A stretch of DNA of 64,000 nucleotides from Tachypleus tridentatus (Eukaryota > Arthropoda > Merostomata > Xiphosura > Limulidae), in the NCBI RefSeq assembly GCF_004210375.1, contig NW_027467782.1, positions 27,011,276 to 27,075,275 of the forward strand, read 5' to 3'. Under the pieces are notes generated by a model. The model ran no database searches. It was not told the origin of the DNA and was given only the letters and a program-made list of their open reading frames with translations. Below are positions 14,401 through 24,755 of the stretch, one piece after another. Each line of letters begins with the position of its first letter. The stretch's first letter is position 1. The translations under genes were made by a program, and so were the position numbers.

Positions 14401-16021
14401 AAAAAGATCTTTGAATATAAAACCAGACAATGTTTATAGACATAGTGTGTCTTTAGCACAGGAATCTTTTGCACCACAGAATTCACCAAATACAATTCTT
14501 CCCTTCGAGAAAAAAATGTTGAAAGAAAATCTTTAAATGTTGCAGAATAGTTTATGATTTTGAGGAAAAAAAGCATTTAATTTCAGTAATTGATGCAAAA
14601 AAATTACATCATGTACATCAAACCTGTCATATTAATTCCCTTGATAAAAAACAAGACATGTTATATACACAAAGGGGCACAGTAAATATTTATATTATGA
14701 ATAAATATACAAAATATAATCATATCAAAATTACACTAGTGTTCTATATATATATGTATTTAAAATGCTGGAAAGAATCAAGCCAACTTAAGGTGTATAT
14801 AAGACACATTTATTCCACCATTCAATACCTCAATTATTGAACTACTTAATTCACATGACAGTTGTACATTAAAAACTGTTTATAAGATTTGATTTTTTTA
14901 CATACACCATTAGAACTTTAAAATACAAGAAATTTGAATATTTGTTGATGTTTTAAGTAAAAAAAGTTAACAACGTAACTATTTTGTAATGACAAAACAG
15001 GAGAAGTGCTAATAAACATGCATCATGTAATAAATAATAAACAGAATCATAAACTCTTTTTAACTATTGAACAATGTAATAATACCTCTGTGGATTCCTC
15101 AATCTGAATATCAATTTCACTTGATATTGATCTCGCATCTTCAGCACTTTTATAAGTGCTGGACTCAGACTCTGAATCTAACAGAAATAATAATAATAAA
15201 AACAATTAAAGAATACACAAAAATGGTAATTTTTTAATGTTGTTCACTGTTGAAATTAAAAGTAAATTGTAAGGAAAATCTGGTTTTCTTATGTCCAAAT
15301 GTTTTTTACTTTTCAAATATTAACCTTCAAAATGAACAAACAAACACTACCTACACTAACCAGTCTTTTATATCTGCCAGGTTACGTTTTCAATGAGATA
15401 ATGACAAACTGTAGTTAGTGACCAATCAATCATAAAAAATGGCTCTAAATTAACTGTTTGTTGAATATAATCTCCTGTTAGCTGTAAATCGTTTTTTAGA
15501 TATTTAAAAAAAAATCAGACTCAAAACAATTATAAATGTCATTTAACTACAGTGTCTCTACAAATATTTGATTTGCCGTTCGTCACGTGAGTTATACCAG
15601 TTTCAGAGAATTTCACCACTAATGATTTAGCCTCGACAAGCGCAAATTGAGGGGTTAAATTCCCTAAAACTGGTATAATGTTTCAACAAGTGGTGAATGA
15701 AATGAAAGATCTTACTTCATATTTATTATTTTAAATCCCTCTGGTAAGTAATTCACAAGAATAAATTCAGCACATTTTATGTACATATAAAACATTTTGT
15801 AGAACAGACAAAAGCACATTTTTCTTTAGAAAGTAACAGTTGAAATGATGATATTAAATCAAAATTATTAAACACATATATAAAATGACAAGAAAAACTT
15901 GTACCATTACAACATGGAAAACATGTTTCTTTTTCAATATTTGTCTTGAAATATTTAATATTCTTATTCTGTACTTACCTGCTAAACTTCTTTGGCCTGA
16001 TGTTGAAATGATGGCCCTCAT
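2307..16021 (-). CDS. Anoctamin (TMEM16) family gene, 5' part, six coding exons
   Basis: Anoctamins are membrane proteins that work as calcium-activated chloride channels or lipid scramblases; the cytosolic N-terminus helps form the dimer. Six exons in phase encode about 220 residues. Exons 1-2 give an acidic, Ser-rich start. Exon 3 contains TDFVLVYKP and the charged run LEDEGLELE. Exon 4 reads [19 protein letters not shown], a block typical of the family. Exon 5 ends [12 protein letters not shown]. Exon 6 reads [19 protein letters not shown], the conserved stretch before the first membrane helices. All splice sites are GT-AG and phases agree (1, 0, 0, 0, 2, 2). The last donor leaves a split codon, so the channel-forming exons lie left of the window. 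No stop or frame break is seen in the exons, so the gene looks intact here. Which anoctamin subtype it is cannot be told from this part. Confidence 0.93.
3226..3513 (+). repeat. tRNA-headed SINE (old copy)
   Basis: Plus-strand diverged copy with a recognisable ggttcaaatccc B-box, the aaaagtagttcaagagt core and an end block reading actgctaaattaggga. It lies in intron 5, left of exon 5. Confidence 0.75.
3612..3760 (-). CDS. Anoctamin coding exon 5
   Basis: 149 nt. The acceptor follows a long pyrimidine tract (tatttcttttag), and the donor is gtaagtac. It starts in phase 0 ([13 protein letters not shown]) and ends [11 protein letters not shown] plus two bases, which exon 6 completes to give EYLYDVPEKK. 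Its Lys-rich middle is less conserved than its end. Confidence 0.88.
4119..4240 (-). other. Exon-like coding stretch B in anoctamin intron 5' side, unidentified
   Basis: This minus-strand open stretch in anoctamin intron 4 reads [19 protein letters not shown] and then reaches a stop near 4119. An AG lies just before EQPMKM, but no clear donor is seen. It resembles the stretch at 4516-4634 in a spaced pattern (Leu pairs, then M-x-E-L-L-A-x-R). The phase does not fit the anoctamin chain. It could be a relic of another gene or chance. Confidence 0.25.
4516..4634 (-). other. Exon-like coding stretch A, unidentified
   Basis: This minus-strand open stretch follows a tatttaag acceptor-like site. 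It reads [19 protein letters not shown], then [11 protein letters not shown], and stops after about 42 residues; the only donor-like site is a weak gttaaac. Helical, Leu-rich. It weakly recalls harmonin-homology helices, but this is only a guess. It abuts the Tigger relic on its right and does not fit the anoctamin reading phase. Confidence 0.25.
4640..5943 (+). mobile_element. pogo/Tigger-like DNA transposon, broken
   Basis: The start reads [14 protein letters not shown], and a shifted frame then shows [10 protein letters not shown], typical of the N-terminal DNA-binding part of Tigger/jerky transposases. Near 5273-5350 the frame [18 protein letters not shown] gives the well-known DDE-region signature [12 protein letters not shown]; the family usually has D then G after Q, and here it is NQY. 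The end near 5870-5935 reads [18 protein letters not shown], like the usual C-terminus. Several stops and frame changes split the roughly 1.2-kb coding region, so it is inactive. The C-terminal end is cut by the SINE at 5944. Terminal inverted repeats were not resolved. Confidence 0.85.
5944..6225 (+). repeat. tRNA-headed SINE inserted in the Tigger relic
   Basis: Begins ggtccagcatggccagg, keeps the actcgtaatc anticodon-loop block, the gcgagttcaaatcccc B-box and the cactactaaacttgggacagc tail, and ends in an A-rich run. It sits directly at the end of the Tigger coding remains and so is younger than the Tigger. Confidence 0.88.
6226..8940. other. Anoctamin intron 4, no feature seen
   Basis: AT-rich intron. 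Several short ORFs occur, but none shows conserved motifs or consistent splice sites. A short (AT)n run lies near 8470. Confidence 0.6.
8950..9422 (+). pseudogene. Possible C2H2 zinc-finger relic
   Basis: A 106-codon ORF (9102-9422) reads [16 protein letters not shown], which has the layout of a C2H2 finger (C-x-x-(C)-x3-F-x5-L-x2-H) with one Cys changed. Upstream frames show broken finger-like bits such as [12 protein letters not shown] near 9025-9055. No intact Cys2His2 set is present. It may be a decayed zinc-finger array or chance in AT-rich DNA. Confidence 0.3.
9423..10803. other. Anoctamin intron 4, no feature seen
   Basis: Plain AT-rich intron sequence up to the donor of exon 4. No repeat family recognised. 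Confidence 0.6.
10804..10899 (-). CDS. Anoctamin coding exon 4
   Basis: 96 nt, 32 codons, phase 0 at both ends. It encodes [13 protein letters not shown] and [14 protein letters not shown], which match the FVKIH-PWEVL and AEILKLKMPIK blocks known from anoctamins. Donor gtaagat. Confidence 0.95.
12200..12760 (+). repeat. Unclassified dispersed repeat, copy 1
   Basis: Shares an ordered series of blocks with 24090-24600: caatttgtgaaa / gtaatttgtgaaa, gtgattttctagtttatggc / ctgattttcttatttatggc, then matching AT-rich blocks over about 450 bp. No ORF. Probably a non-autonomous or very old element. Confidence 0.6.
12893..13020 (-). repeat. Short SINE, second family
   Basis: Minus-strand copy: tttgtttgttttagagcaaagcc tail-side block, gctatctgctgtgtccacc, then a head reading accactatcccaccagggg-like sequence. 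It is the family also seen at 17689, 23448, 38628, 39491, 42510 and 44560. Confidence 0.7.
13808..13963 (-). CDS. Anoctamin coding exon 3
   Basis: 156 nt, 52 codons, phase 0 at both ends. Acceptor taactag, donor gtaaatg. It encodes [19 protein letters not shown] and then a charged helix ending [13 protein letters not shown], the usual entry into the anoctamin dimerisation domain. Confidence 0.92.
15086..15177 (-). CDS. Anoctamin coding exon 2
   Basis: 92 nt between a ctgttag acceptor and a gtatt donor. It encodes a Ser/Glu/Asp-rich stretch (begins [14 protein letters not shown]), probably a disordered acidic segment. It starts in phase 1 and ends in phase 0. Confidence 0.82.
15593..15678. 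repeat. Inverted repeat, 21-nt arms
   Basis: The left arm (15593-15613, begins tataccagtttc) and right arm (15658-15678, ends aactggtata) match at about 19 of 21 positions in inverted orientation, with a loop of about 44 nt. It lies in anoctamin intron 1. Could be a MITE remnant. Confidence 0.6.
15979..16021 (-). CDS. Anoctamin coding exon 1
   Basis: Begins at ATG 16021-16019 and reads [14 protein letters not shown] plus one base of a split codon. The donor is a strong gtaagtac. The start was chosen because this reading joins exon 2 in frame. Untranslated upstream exons may exist but are not resolved. Confidence 0.75.
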
Positions 16022-17390
16022 TTTCTTAATGTTGAACAGCTAATCTGGATAACCAAATGTGACATTTACAGAAACTTTAAGACACACTACACTTGCTAAA
16101 GGTAACCATATATTATTATTATTATATTATTCAACCAAATTACTCAATCTGTGTGAAGTTAGGGGCTTTCTTGAACTGTGCTCTCAGTATAGTCATTCTG
16201 TAAAACTGTTGTGATACAACTTGTCATCTACACTATTATTATTTGAAGCATCAAAGTAGGTGGCTGGAATTTTGTAGTTCGGAGTTCTGTACAGCAAGAT
16301 GACTCCATAAACTTCAACTGTATAACTTAAATGTTGTGCACCACTTTAAACAGTTATAGAAATACTGACACATTATCCACAAAACCATTTATTTATAAAG
16401 AACATGTGCAAGCACTGTGATAAGTGAAATGCATGAGAATGAAGACAACTAGCCCAAGTTACAGCAGAAATAGCCAAAGCTAGAATATTCACAAATGATG
16501 ATGACCTAACATGGTGCAACACTCAACTTTGAAGATGTTAAGGAAAAAGATACATGTTTGAAACTAATTATTCAGTAGATCAAAAATAGTGTAGAAAAAC
16601 TCTCAATTCCAACATTTTTTAAGTACAACCTTAAGAAAATGATGCACTTGGCAGTCCAGGGTCGTAGATGTTTTACACCCGATGGGGGGAATGATTTTTC
16701 TAACCACTTATGTGGACTGTTCAATTTGCAAATTGGTAATCTCTGATTACGTGAACCTGAGAGCGATAAACATGCAGTCACAAAGTAATCTTGTTGCCAC
16801 AATACTTGCATGTATACTTAGGCCTACTGACTGATACTTACGAATTATCGCTTAGATCGAAAAGCTTAGAAGCACGCCTATATTAAAGATATATTATTTA
16901 TATAATTAGGCCTATATTAGGCCTAATTATGTAATTCGATTGGTAAGAATCACAAGAAAAACACAACTTGTAGGCTTGTGATGCAATAAAACAATTCAAA
17001 AGACTAAACTAAAATAAATCTAATTAACTTAAGATACGATTTAATGCGAAAAATACCTTTAAAATACTCTTTATAAAAAATTTGTTTTCTACAACTAGAA
17101 CGTTCGATTATCTTTCAAATCGTAACGATGAAGCTTAAGGAACAAACGAAGGCAACTGCGCAGGTTCGAAAAGAAGACATGCGCATTGCATACGACAGAA
17201 AATATGACGTTCGCCTTTGTCATTATTTTACAGCAGTAATATTGTTGTTTATCTGTTAAATAGCCATTAAAATTAAAATTTGCAAATAACAATTGCGTCA
17301 AACTCTATTTTTAGATAAAGATTGAAATTTTCTCGCGACAACTAATAATCTGTAATTGAGTTACCACATAAAATCCTCTACAAAAATTAA
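16022..17390 (-). promoter_or_regulatory. Anoctamin 5' flank, putative promoter/5'UTR region
   Basis: Sequence upstream of the first ATG. Between about 17090 and 17330 the DNA is richer in CpG than its surroundings, which would suit a promoter. No TATA box or clear transcription start is identified. It contains the palindrome at 16902-16930. Confidence 0.35.
16902..16930. repeat. Perfect palindrome, 13-bp arms
   Basis: Arms ataattaggccta and taggcctaattat are exact inverted repeats separated by 3 nt. Another aggcct block lies at about 16820. It sits in the 5' flank of anoctamin. Confidence 0.8.
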
Positions 17391-17394
17391 ACTT

Positions 17395-17525
17395 CGATAA
17401 TTATGCACTGTACTTTTATATGTATGTAAAAACAGTTCGTTTGGGTTGAGAACTTTTTTTTTATGTAAAGAAACAAACAACGTTTTGACCTTCCTTGGTT
17501 ATCGTCAGAGTTACAAAGAAAAAAA
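17395..17525 (+). mobile_element. Penelope-like element end fragment (fossil)
   Basis: Contains acaacgttttgaccttcc followed by a cgtcag block. This matches the terminal repeat block next to the Penelope-like remains at 24756-25800 (tttcaactttcctaggtcatcttcag). Only the end is left. Confidence 0.5.
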
Positions 17526-17688
17526 GAAGTAACGTTTTCGTAAATTTGGTTTTTAGATTTCCCACCGTAAACAGAGTTTGGATAATTCATTATACAACTT
17601 TGCAACGAGAATATAATAATAACACCTAAAATGATTTCAAGACAACAAGCACTGTCATCGGAAATTTGAAATTGTTTTTTTTTTTTTT

Positions 17689-17822
17689 TGCACCCTAGTG
17701 GCACTGAAGTATATCTGACGACTCGCACCGGTAGAAACCGGGTTTTGAATCATGTAGTGGGCAAAGCATAGATAGCCCGTTGTATAGCTTTGTGCTTACT
17801 TCTAAACAAACCAAACCAAAAT
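17689..17822 (+). repeat. Short SINE, second family
   Basis: Plus-strand copy: caccctagtggcactgaag head, a tRNA-like ccgggttttgaatc B-box, then agcccgttgtatagctttg and an aaaccaaacc tail. Confidence 0.75.
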
Positions 17823-18003
17823 ATTTTGCCTTTAATAAACAGTAACACGTTACCTGTTTTGTTTTGTATTTAAACAGGAATGCATGACTTGCTTCGTTTT
17901 TCAACAAAAAATGCATGACTGTTGTTTTCTCTTCAACAAGAATGCATGACTTGTTTGGCAAAAACAAACAAACAACGTTTTACCCATAATTCACAACTAC
18001 TGA

Positions 18004-19500
18004 CTAAGACGTAGTAAAAACAAACACTCCAACATATCCTGAAAGGTGACATCTACTCTGCCAATGTTTATACTTGGGTTCCTTTGTCTTACAATTCTCA
18101 CTGTTAAGTATGAATAAAGATGATGCATCAACTTTATCAATTCTTTTTACAATCTTAAACACCTCTATCATATCACATCCCTCCTTCAATTCTTTTTTTT
18201 TTAAGAGAAGGCAGAATGAGAGATTTCAGCCACTCCTCATATGACTACTCCATCCTAGACATCTTTCTAGTAACTCAACTTTGAACCCCTTCAAAAATTT
18301 AAAGCCCTTCCAAAGATAAGGATACCAAGACTGAACACAGTACTTCAAATATGATATAACTAATGAATCATACAATGAAATAATAACTGCTTTAGACTGA
18401 TATTGAAAATCTCTGTTGATATAACCTAAAATTTTATTTGCTCTACCACCAGCAATAACACAATGCTTGGATAGCTTCTGAGACTGATCAGCTATTATAT
18501 TAAGATCCCTTTTTCTCTATTGTTTAGATTATTCCCATCCAAATTATTATTCATATAATGATAATCCAGTGGCATTATTTTACATTTATTATAATAAAAT
18601 CCCATCTGCCATTCATTTTCCCAATTCACTGAATGATACAAATATTTCTGTAAATCAGCAGCATTCTCTTCACAGGCAGTAACACCCTATGCCTTAATGT
18701 AATCTGCACATTTAATTATTTATTGACCATTCTTTCATCTGTGTCATGGATGCATATCAAAAGGAGCAAAGGTCCTAAGACTTGAACCCTGAGGTACCTC
18801 ATTTGTGACATTAATCTAGTTTGGTTGAACTACATTTGTGACAATCCTTTCTTCCTGATCTACTCTTACTCTCATCAACACAAATAGTAACCTTTTGAAA
18901 GAATGCCAGAAGATTTTGTAAGGCAAGGTTTTCCATCAGTGAAACCACGTTAGCTGTCTGATAAAATTCTAAACTTGGTTAAATAACTTTTTGAAGTGTT
19001 TTCTTTTATCAGACTCTCCAAAATGTGATCTACAACTGATGTAAGACAAATGGGTCTGTAAGTACTGGAACAATTTTCATCACCCTATTGATAAGAGAAG
19101 TTACATTAGTTAATTTTCAATTTGTTTTGTTTCTCATTAATTTTACTTCCAATACTCTTCATGAGTCAACATTGTTTTTACTTGCTGCTACCCTGTTCTT
19201 TATGTAAGGAAAATATTTACCTTGAATATTGAAAAATTTTTCTTTAAAGATTTTCCATATTTGCTTTGTGTCTCAGCATAACACAGCTGCCCAATTCACA
19301 ATGGATAATTCTTGTTGCTTTCCTTCAAAATTTGATTTTTAAAATTTGGAATCAAAATATTCTGAATTCAATATCCAGGAAAAATATCAAACTTAATACA
19401 ACAGTGATCACTTGTACCCATGTGTTCTCCAATTTCCTACATATATTTTTGAAGCTACAACAAATCTCAAATAGTAGTTTGTAGTAAGACTAAGGGAAGG
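18004..19500 (-). mobile_element. CR1-like LINE, truncated and decayed
   Basis: Minus-strand remains of a CR1-type ORF2. In order: a pre-RT stretch near 19440-19170 (ELGS and FFNIQGKYFPYIKNR), start of reverse transcriptase near 19060 (YRPICLTSVVDHILESLI), a VPQGS-like block near 18800, NKCKIMPLDYHYMNNNLDG near 18570, ISLYDSLVISYLKYCVQSW near 18340, and a C-terminal block DMIEVFKIVKRIDKV-ASSLF near 18180-18090. A stretch of RT between about 18960 and 18800 is missing compared with the family, and stops and frame changes are frequent. The element is inactive. Confidence 0.85.
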
Positions 19501-19536
19501 GAAATTTAAAAAAAAGTTATTGATGCATATATATAA

Positions 19537-19725
19537 ATACAGGGAGCAGTGTGTGTGTTTACATATATATAAATACAGGGAGCAGTGAATGTGTTCACAT
19601 GTGTGTACATACAGGGAGTGCTGTGTGTGTTTATATATATATATATATATATATACATATGTGTGTGTGTGAATACAGGGAATGGTGTGTGTCTGTTTAC
19701 ATACATATATATATACACACAACTT
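19537..19725. repeat. 36-bp minisatellite with TA/TG expansion
   Basis: Four units begin atacaggga at 19537, 19573, 19609 and 19673. The first two spacings are exactly 36 bp; the third is 64 bp because an inner (TA)n run has grown. It explains the Tyr/Ile/Val/Cys-rich ORFs on both strands, which are not genes. Confidence 0.9.
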
Positions 19726-19799
19726 CCTATTGTTACAAATGTTAGTAAGCTTTGTTGTGCACATTTATTCATTGTATTGACAAACAGCATTTGATTTTG

Positions 19800-20780
19800 T
19801 GTTTTCATCTAACAATTTATTATTTAGGAAGAGATAAATGAAAAAGGGCATTACCTGAAACACTAACAACAAACGTACATATATTAAAGTGTGTGCATAC
19901 TGTAGTTAACTTTGTGGTGGTTCTATCTTCAACATTTCCTTTTCTTCCATTAACAACCACCACACATAATTTTCTACAGTTTTAAACCAACTATAATATT
20001 AATACAATAAGGAAACATAAATAATAAGTTATACATTGTTAGACACATGTTATGGCAGACTCGAGAAATAGAACATTACAAGCAGTTTTGTAATTTAACA
20101 AATATTCTAACATCAAATAATTGAACATATTAACTCTGGTAAATCTGTGAAAGTGAAACATTGATTAAAATAAAATTATATTCCTTGTTATTTATCTGAA
20201 TTGTAAAGGTCAGTTTTTATAAACTTTCATCAAAACTATTGTCTTCCCCACCACAGCAATTGATTACCTCATATTGTCAAAATGTTACGTAGTTTTTGTC
20301 AAGTGTAAAGCTTTAGAAACTAGAACAGTTAATTCTAATCATCATTAAATGCTGAAACAAATGTAGTACAAAGTGATATTTGATGAAAATGTTTTCATTT
20401 TTCAAAAGGGTTCCTCTTGAATTTTTTATTAAGAACAGAATCTACTTGTTAGTGGTGATTCAGGTTGTTGCTGCACTTTGTTATAACATGTATGGTATAA
20501 GCCAGATTATTTTTATTCATTCTCGGTGGATAGGAAATATCTGTAATATCACTTTACACGTGATGTGGAATAAGTGATTAATGAAGATCGTTTGTGTTAA
20601 TTTTTACAGTAACTGGATATTTACATTGATTCAATTCAGTTGTTTGTTCCACGTATTTTGCCAAGTGTATCTATATTATTGGTATCTGTATGAGGCATGA
20701 TTTATTCACCATTTTACGAAAATTACAGATCTGATTACTTAACATCTTTCAATGTGCTTTCTGTTGTCAGATGTTCTGAC
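19800..20780. other. No feature seen
   Basis: AT-rich intergenic DNA without recognised repeats or exons. Confidence 0.6.
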
Positions 20781-20788
20781 TATAAAAG
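20781..20788 (+). promoter_or_regulatory. TATA box (tataaaag)
   Basis: A consensus TATA box 63 bp before an ATG that opens a signal-peptide-like ORF. The distance would place a transcription start near 20811 and leave a short 5'UTR. Confidence 0.35.
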
Positions 20789-20843
20789 ATGCAACCAAGG
20801 TTTCCCTGAAGGAGAGAGATATTTATGTAGCTTATCTTCTACA

Positions 20844-20918
20844 ATGCAGAATTTTTTCGTATTGATAGTTCTTGTGTTATGTCAGTTACTCTTTCAGGAA
20901 TTATTAGCGATATTTTAA
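20844..20918 (+). CDS. Short ORF with signal-peptide-like sequence, unrecognised
   Basis: 24 codons: MQNFFVLIVLVLCQLLFQ then ELLAIF and a stop. The hydrophobic core followed by Gln would suit a secretory signal. No splice donor with GT lies inside the ORF, so no mature peptide is visible. It may be the first exon of a lost small secreted-peptide gene, or chance. The only support is the well-placed TATA box. A longer frame from 20697 reads into the same stretch but has less support. Confidence 0.25.
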   Translation: MQNFFVLIVLVLCQLLFQELLAIF

Positions 20919-22970
20919 CTTAAACCATAAAATGTACTATTTCTATTGAGAATACCTTCGTCAATTAAATAACACAACATAAAGAAACCAAAACACTTTC
21001 ATTTGAACCAAAGTCTTATCAGTCACAGAAGTGAAAAATTGTGATGGCATAAAACAGGAAAAATAATTTATCCCCAATCCTGATTGTGTCTTGGGTAAAA
21101 AGGACCAGTCCAGGAATGAAAGTTAAATGATACAACATCCTGTGGACAGTCAGCACAAACTATTCTAACTGGCAATGTCCATAGGTCAGCAGCAACAAAA
21201 AATAAACTTTCAGGTAAAGGCGAGACATCACATACGAGACTCAGATCACAAACAAGTGTTGAAAAATGGCATGTTATGCAACCTTAACATACCAGTACCC
21301 AAAGACCCCAAATTAACTTGAGGAATTTGGAAAGTAAAGGAACTGAAAAAATATTTTGTTGTATCAGATGGTAGTCAATATGGCCATCTTTTACAAGGAA
21401 GATGCAAAAATATTTCCCAAATAGCCAGATCGAAATACATGTTATGGTTGGCACTTAAGATTGAAGTGGATTCAACCTCTTCTCAATCCACCATTGTCAA
21501 TGTGTGTCATTTTTGTAGCTAAATATCCATCACAGAACAAAGCAAAAACCGAGAAAGACACATAGTAACCTTAAAAATTAAATGCTTGTACTATGCAAAG
21601 AACTGCATAACCTCCATACCTGTAGCTTAACTTCTGGATAGCTGGGTGTGCCACGTCAAATCATGCTGCCTCCACAGAGGTGACTAAAGATGAAATAGAA
21701 GAAGTAGCCACTTATGAATGTACTGCAGAAACAGGAACAGGATGCAAATCTAGTGCTATCAACAGGACCCAATAATGGAATGGAACAAATCATTGCTAAT
21801 ACCTTGAGTAACATGACAATTGAAGAGAATGCCAAGAATTGTAAATCTGTTATATCCTAATGGAATGCATCCCTTGCCAAAACCAGGCATAACCAATCAA
21901 CTATTTTGTTAGAACAATCTGTCTTGGTTTAACCTGTTCAGTGCCACAGATGAGATAACTCGTTCAAGAAGATCAATAGCACAGTGCCATGGACAAGTTA
22001 ATTTGTTCAATAATACTGAGCTTCAACGCTACATCTCAGCATCATACATGCATTTGACCTACTTACAAATTGTTTCACTTTTGATCCAATGGTGCACAGT
22101 GCTAGGCAATGAAGGTGATGAAAAAAGCTTATATGATTCAATAGAACCAATGTGACACTGATGCTAGTCTGATGGTAAAAACCTCGAACTGCAGCACCTG
22201 ACCCTTGTGCACAAAAAATGCTGATAGTGTTGGTGTACCACCACTGTGGTAATGTGCAAAATGGAACCAACTACAAAAAACTTGGACATCCACAATCCCA
22301 GCAAAATAAATGGAAACTCAGAATGAGGAATGAGCAACTTGTGTACCTTAGAAAATCTAAGTATTGATACAGATGAGAAAGATTAACAACTAGACACCAA
22401 TTCCTTGTCTTCTTAGGACCAATAATTGATGGAAATAAAGCCCTGAAAGAACTAGTACTCTTCTTACCCCAACACCAACCAAACTCTGATAGCCACAAGT
22501 TCTAAAGTCTGAAGATCTGCAGGTAATGGATATGCTACAGGTTTGATTGATAATGACAAGGAAGGTGTAAAGTAAGTGACTAACCCTTATTTAAGGATAT
22601 GGAGTTCCCACAGATCCTTGGTTAAGGTTACTACACGTCCAAAAATTCTTAGGGCTAAGTTGCCACAGAACCTGAAGGTAGAAAATGATCACTGATGCTG
22701 CTGGCAGCATTCAGACCAAGCAGCAGAAGCCTTGGATATGAAAAGAATCTATTTTGGTACCAATGTAAGAAGAGGCTAATGCCAGGTGGTCAGGACCCTT
22801 GAAGAGGCACAGATGTATAATCTTTTGTAAGTGCAATGAAACATGACACATCAACAATGACAAAGATGAATGTAACAGCATGTGTGCATGCTTACAATGA
22901 GTTCAACTTGTCTTCAGTGAAATTGCTGATCCTGAGAACCTTCCAACAGTTTGTTGTCAGGAAAAAACAC
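20919..22970. other. No feature seen
   Basis: Less AT-rich than the flanks but with no recognisable exon or repeat. Long minus-strand ORFs (22007-22498) show no conserved motifs. Confidence 0.5.
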
Positions 22971-22977
22971 ATTGGAT

Positions 22978-23028
22978 TTTAAAAGTTGTAAGTCCATAAA
23001 CTTTCCACTATCCCACCAGAGGCCATTG
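22978..23028 (-). repeat. Short SINE, second family, head fragment
   Basis: Only the head-side block remains (gtaagtccataaactttccactatcccaccagag), matching the head of the copies at 23448 and 12893. Confidence 0.45.
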
Positions 23029-23447
23029 ACCTATTCAGGTTAACTACAAACTCCACCTTAGAACCCTTACGTTTGAGAAACAGATGCATTATTTAAGAGT
23101 TGGGATGAGTTTTCATGTAGCAGTGGTTGGCTAAATCACATAGTTCCAACAACCTTGATGGATAAGTCATAACTGTTCCTTCATGTTACTGAGTAGCAAA
23201 GCTCTTTGCATAAAACACAATGTTATAGATGGAGAAAAAAAACTAAATATTTGCTTCCAGGCCTTTCAGCCATCAAGTAAGGTGTGCAGGCTCAAAAGTA
23301 ATCAGGGAAAAGACCCAAAACATCATACCCTTAATGAACCAAATGAAGAAAACACTTTTGAAGCAGCTTATCCGAAAGTGGCCTGCTTGTGTATTTCTTT
23401 TAAAGACTGTATTTATTACCATTGTTTGGGACAACATTTAATTAGGT

Positions 23448-23560
23448 AAGTTTGTTTCGTTTGAGCAAACCAGCATTGAGCTATCTGGAAAACTGAACCT
23501 GAAATTCCAGTGTTTTAAATCAGTAAACTTACCACTGTCCCACGAAGAGACTGAAAAGCT
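23448..23560 (-). repeat. Short SINE, second family
   Basis: Minus-strand copy: gtttgtttcgtttgagcaaacc, gctatctgg, then a head reading cttaccactgtcccacga. Confidence 0.6.
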
Positions 23561-24089
23561 AACAGGCCAAAGGAAGTTGCAGCAAAAAACTATTCTAAAT
23601 TCTTTCCGGAACGTCAAGAAGCACCCATAATTGCAGCCTCAGAGCCTCACCTTCCAAAAAACACCAAATTAAATATATTTTTCAATATCACAATAAACAA
23701 AATCACTGAAAATTAGTTTGATTAGAAATTTTTCTTTTTAAAAAAATAAACCAAGTGACATGAAGAATGCTAAAAGTATCTCTGAAAAATTACAGCACTG
23801 GAAAACCCATTAGTGATACTGTCAAGCAAAAGTGGTAACTTTATCTGATTAAGATGTTTACATGAAGAACCAGGATACCAACTGATGTAGATGGAGAGTG
23901 TAACGAGACAAATATCACTTAGGGCAATTAAGTGTGATATAAAAGAATGGAGCAAGCAAGAAAATAATCAGACCAATGCTTTGATAGACAAATGAAGAAA
24001 TGCTGGCAGTCAAGAATAGCTGTAGTGTGAGAGGAGGTATGTTTTGGAAACAATACATGTAATTTAAACTTTAACTTTTTTATTGGTTA

Positions 24090-24600
24090 TATATAATGTA
24101 GTATTAAATGTTACAAAGGACTAACAGCAATTTGTGAAATAGAGGATGTGGCAGATTGGCATGTCAAGTGAGTGATTTTCTAGTTTATGGCCTTGCACAC
24201 AAAGAATGAAGGCTATAAACATTTCACTCTGTTCAAAATAATAATTATATTATAATAAGCAGCTTATATTAAATTGTGTACTTCTGAAAGGAAAGGTCAA
24301 TAAATTAAATACAAAGAGAGACTTAGAAAGTAAATTATTGATTCTATAACTAAGGAAGATTGAGAATTTTTTAAAGATACTTCCACATAAAATTAGAAAC
24401 TTAAATATGGTATAATATTAACATTTTTATTTATTAATTATGTTTTGACATTAGGTTTAATGCAATACATTAATATCAAAGTAGATAAATTGGATTTTGA
24501 ATGTAATTATGTAGAGAGGTTGCAACATATGCAAAATAGGTTAATGTATGGTTAACACCATCAGCAATTTTAAGCATCATTTAATCATTACTTTATCCAT
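24090..24600 (+). repeat. Unclassified dispersed repeat, copy 2
   Basis: Collinear with 12200-12760 in the same orientation (see that entry). No coding potential. Its right end meets the CR1-like remains at 24590. Confidence 0.6.
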
Positions 24601-24755
24601 ATTATTGTGTAAATCAATAACAGCATACATCCAAACACTGAGGTATGCCTACTTGTGACATCAATCAAATTTGATTGAACTCCATTTAAAAAAAAAAAAC
24701 CCTCTACCTTCTTCCATCCAGCCATCTTTCTATCCAAGAGCAAATTTGATCTCAG
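24590..24755 (-). mobile_element. CR1-like LINE, second copy, downstream part
   Basis: Minus-strand reading LLDRKMAGWKKVEGFFF-NG then VQSNLIDVTSRHTSVFG. This matches the CR1 stretch that ends in the V-T-S-G-V-P-Q-G-S-V-L-G motif. It is the continuation of the RT remains at 25805-26210; a Penelope-like element lies between them. Confidence 0.7.

Noticed and set aside
19408-19808. Four overlapping ORFs on both strands (60-118 codons)
   Set aside because: They are translations of the 36-bp minisatellite and its TA/TG runs.
22007-22498. Two adjacent minus-strand ORFs with Cys and Trp
   Set aside because: No spacing pattern, no splice sites and no similarity to known domains; likely chance in less AT-rich DNA.
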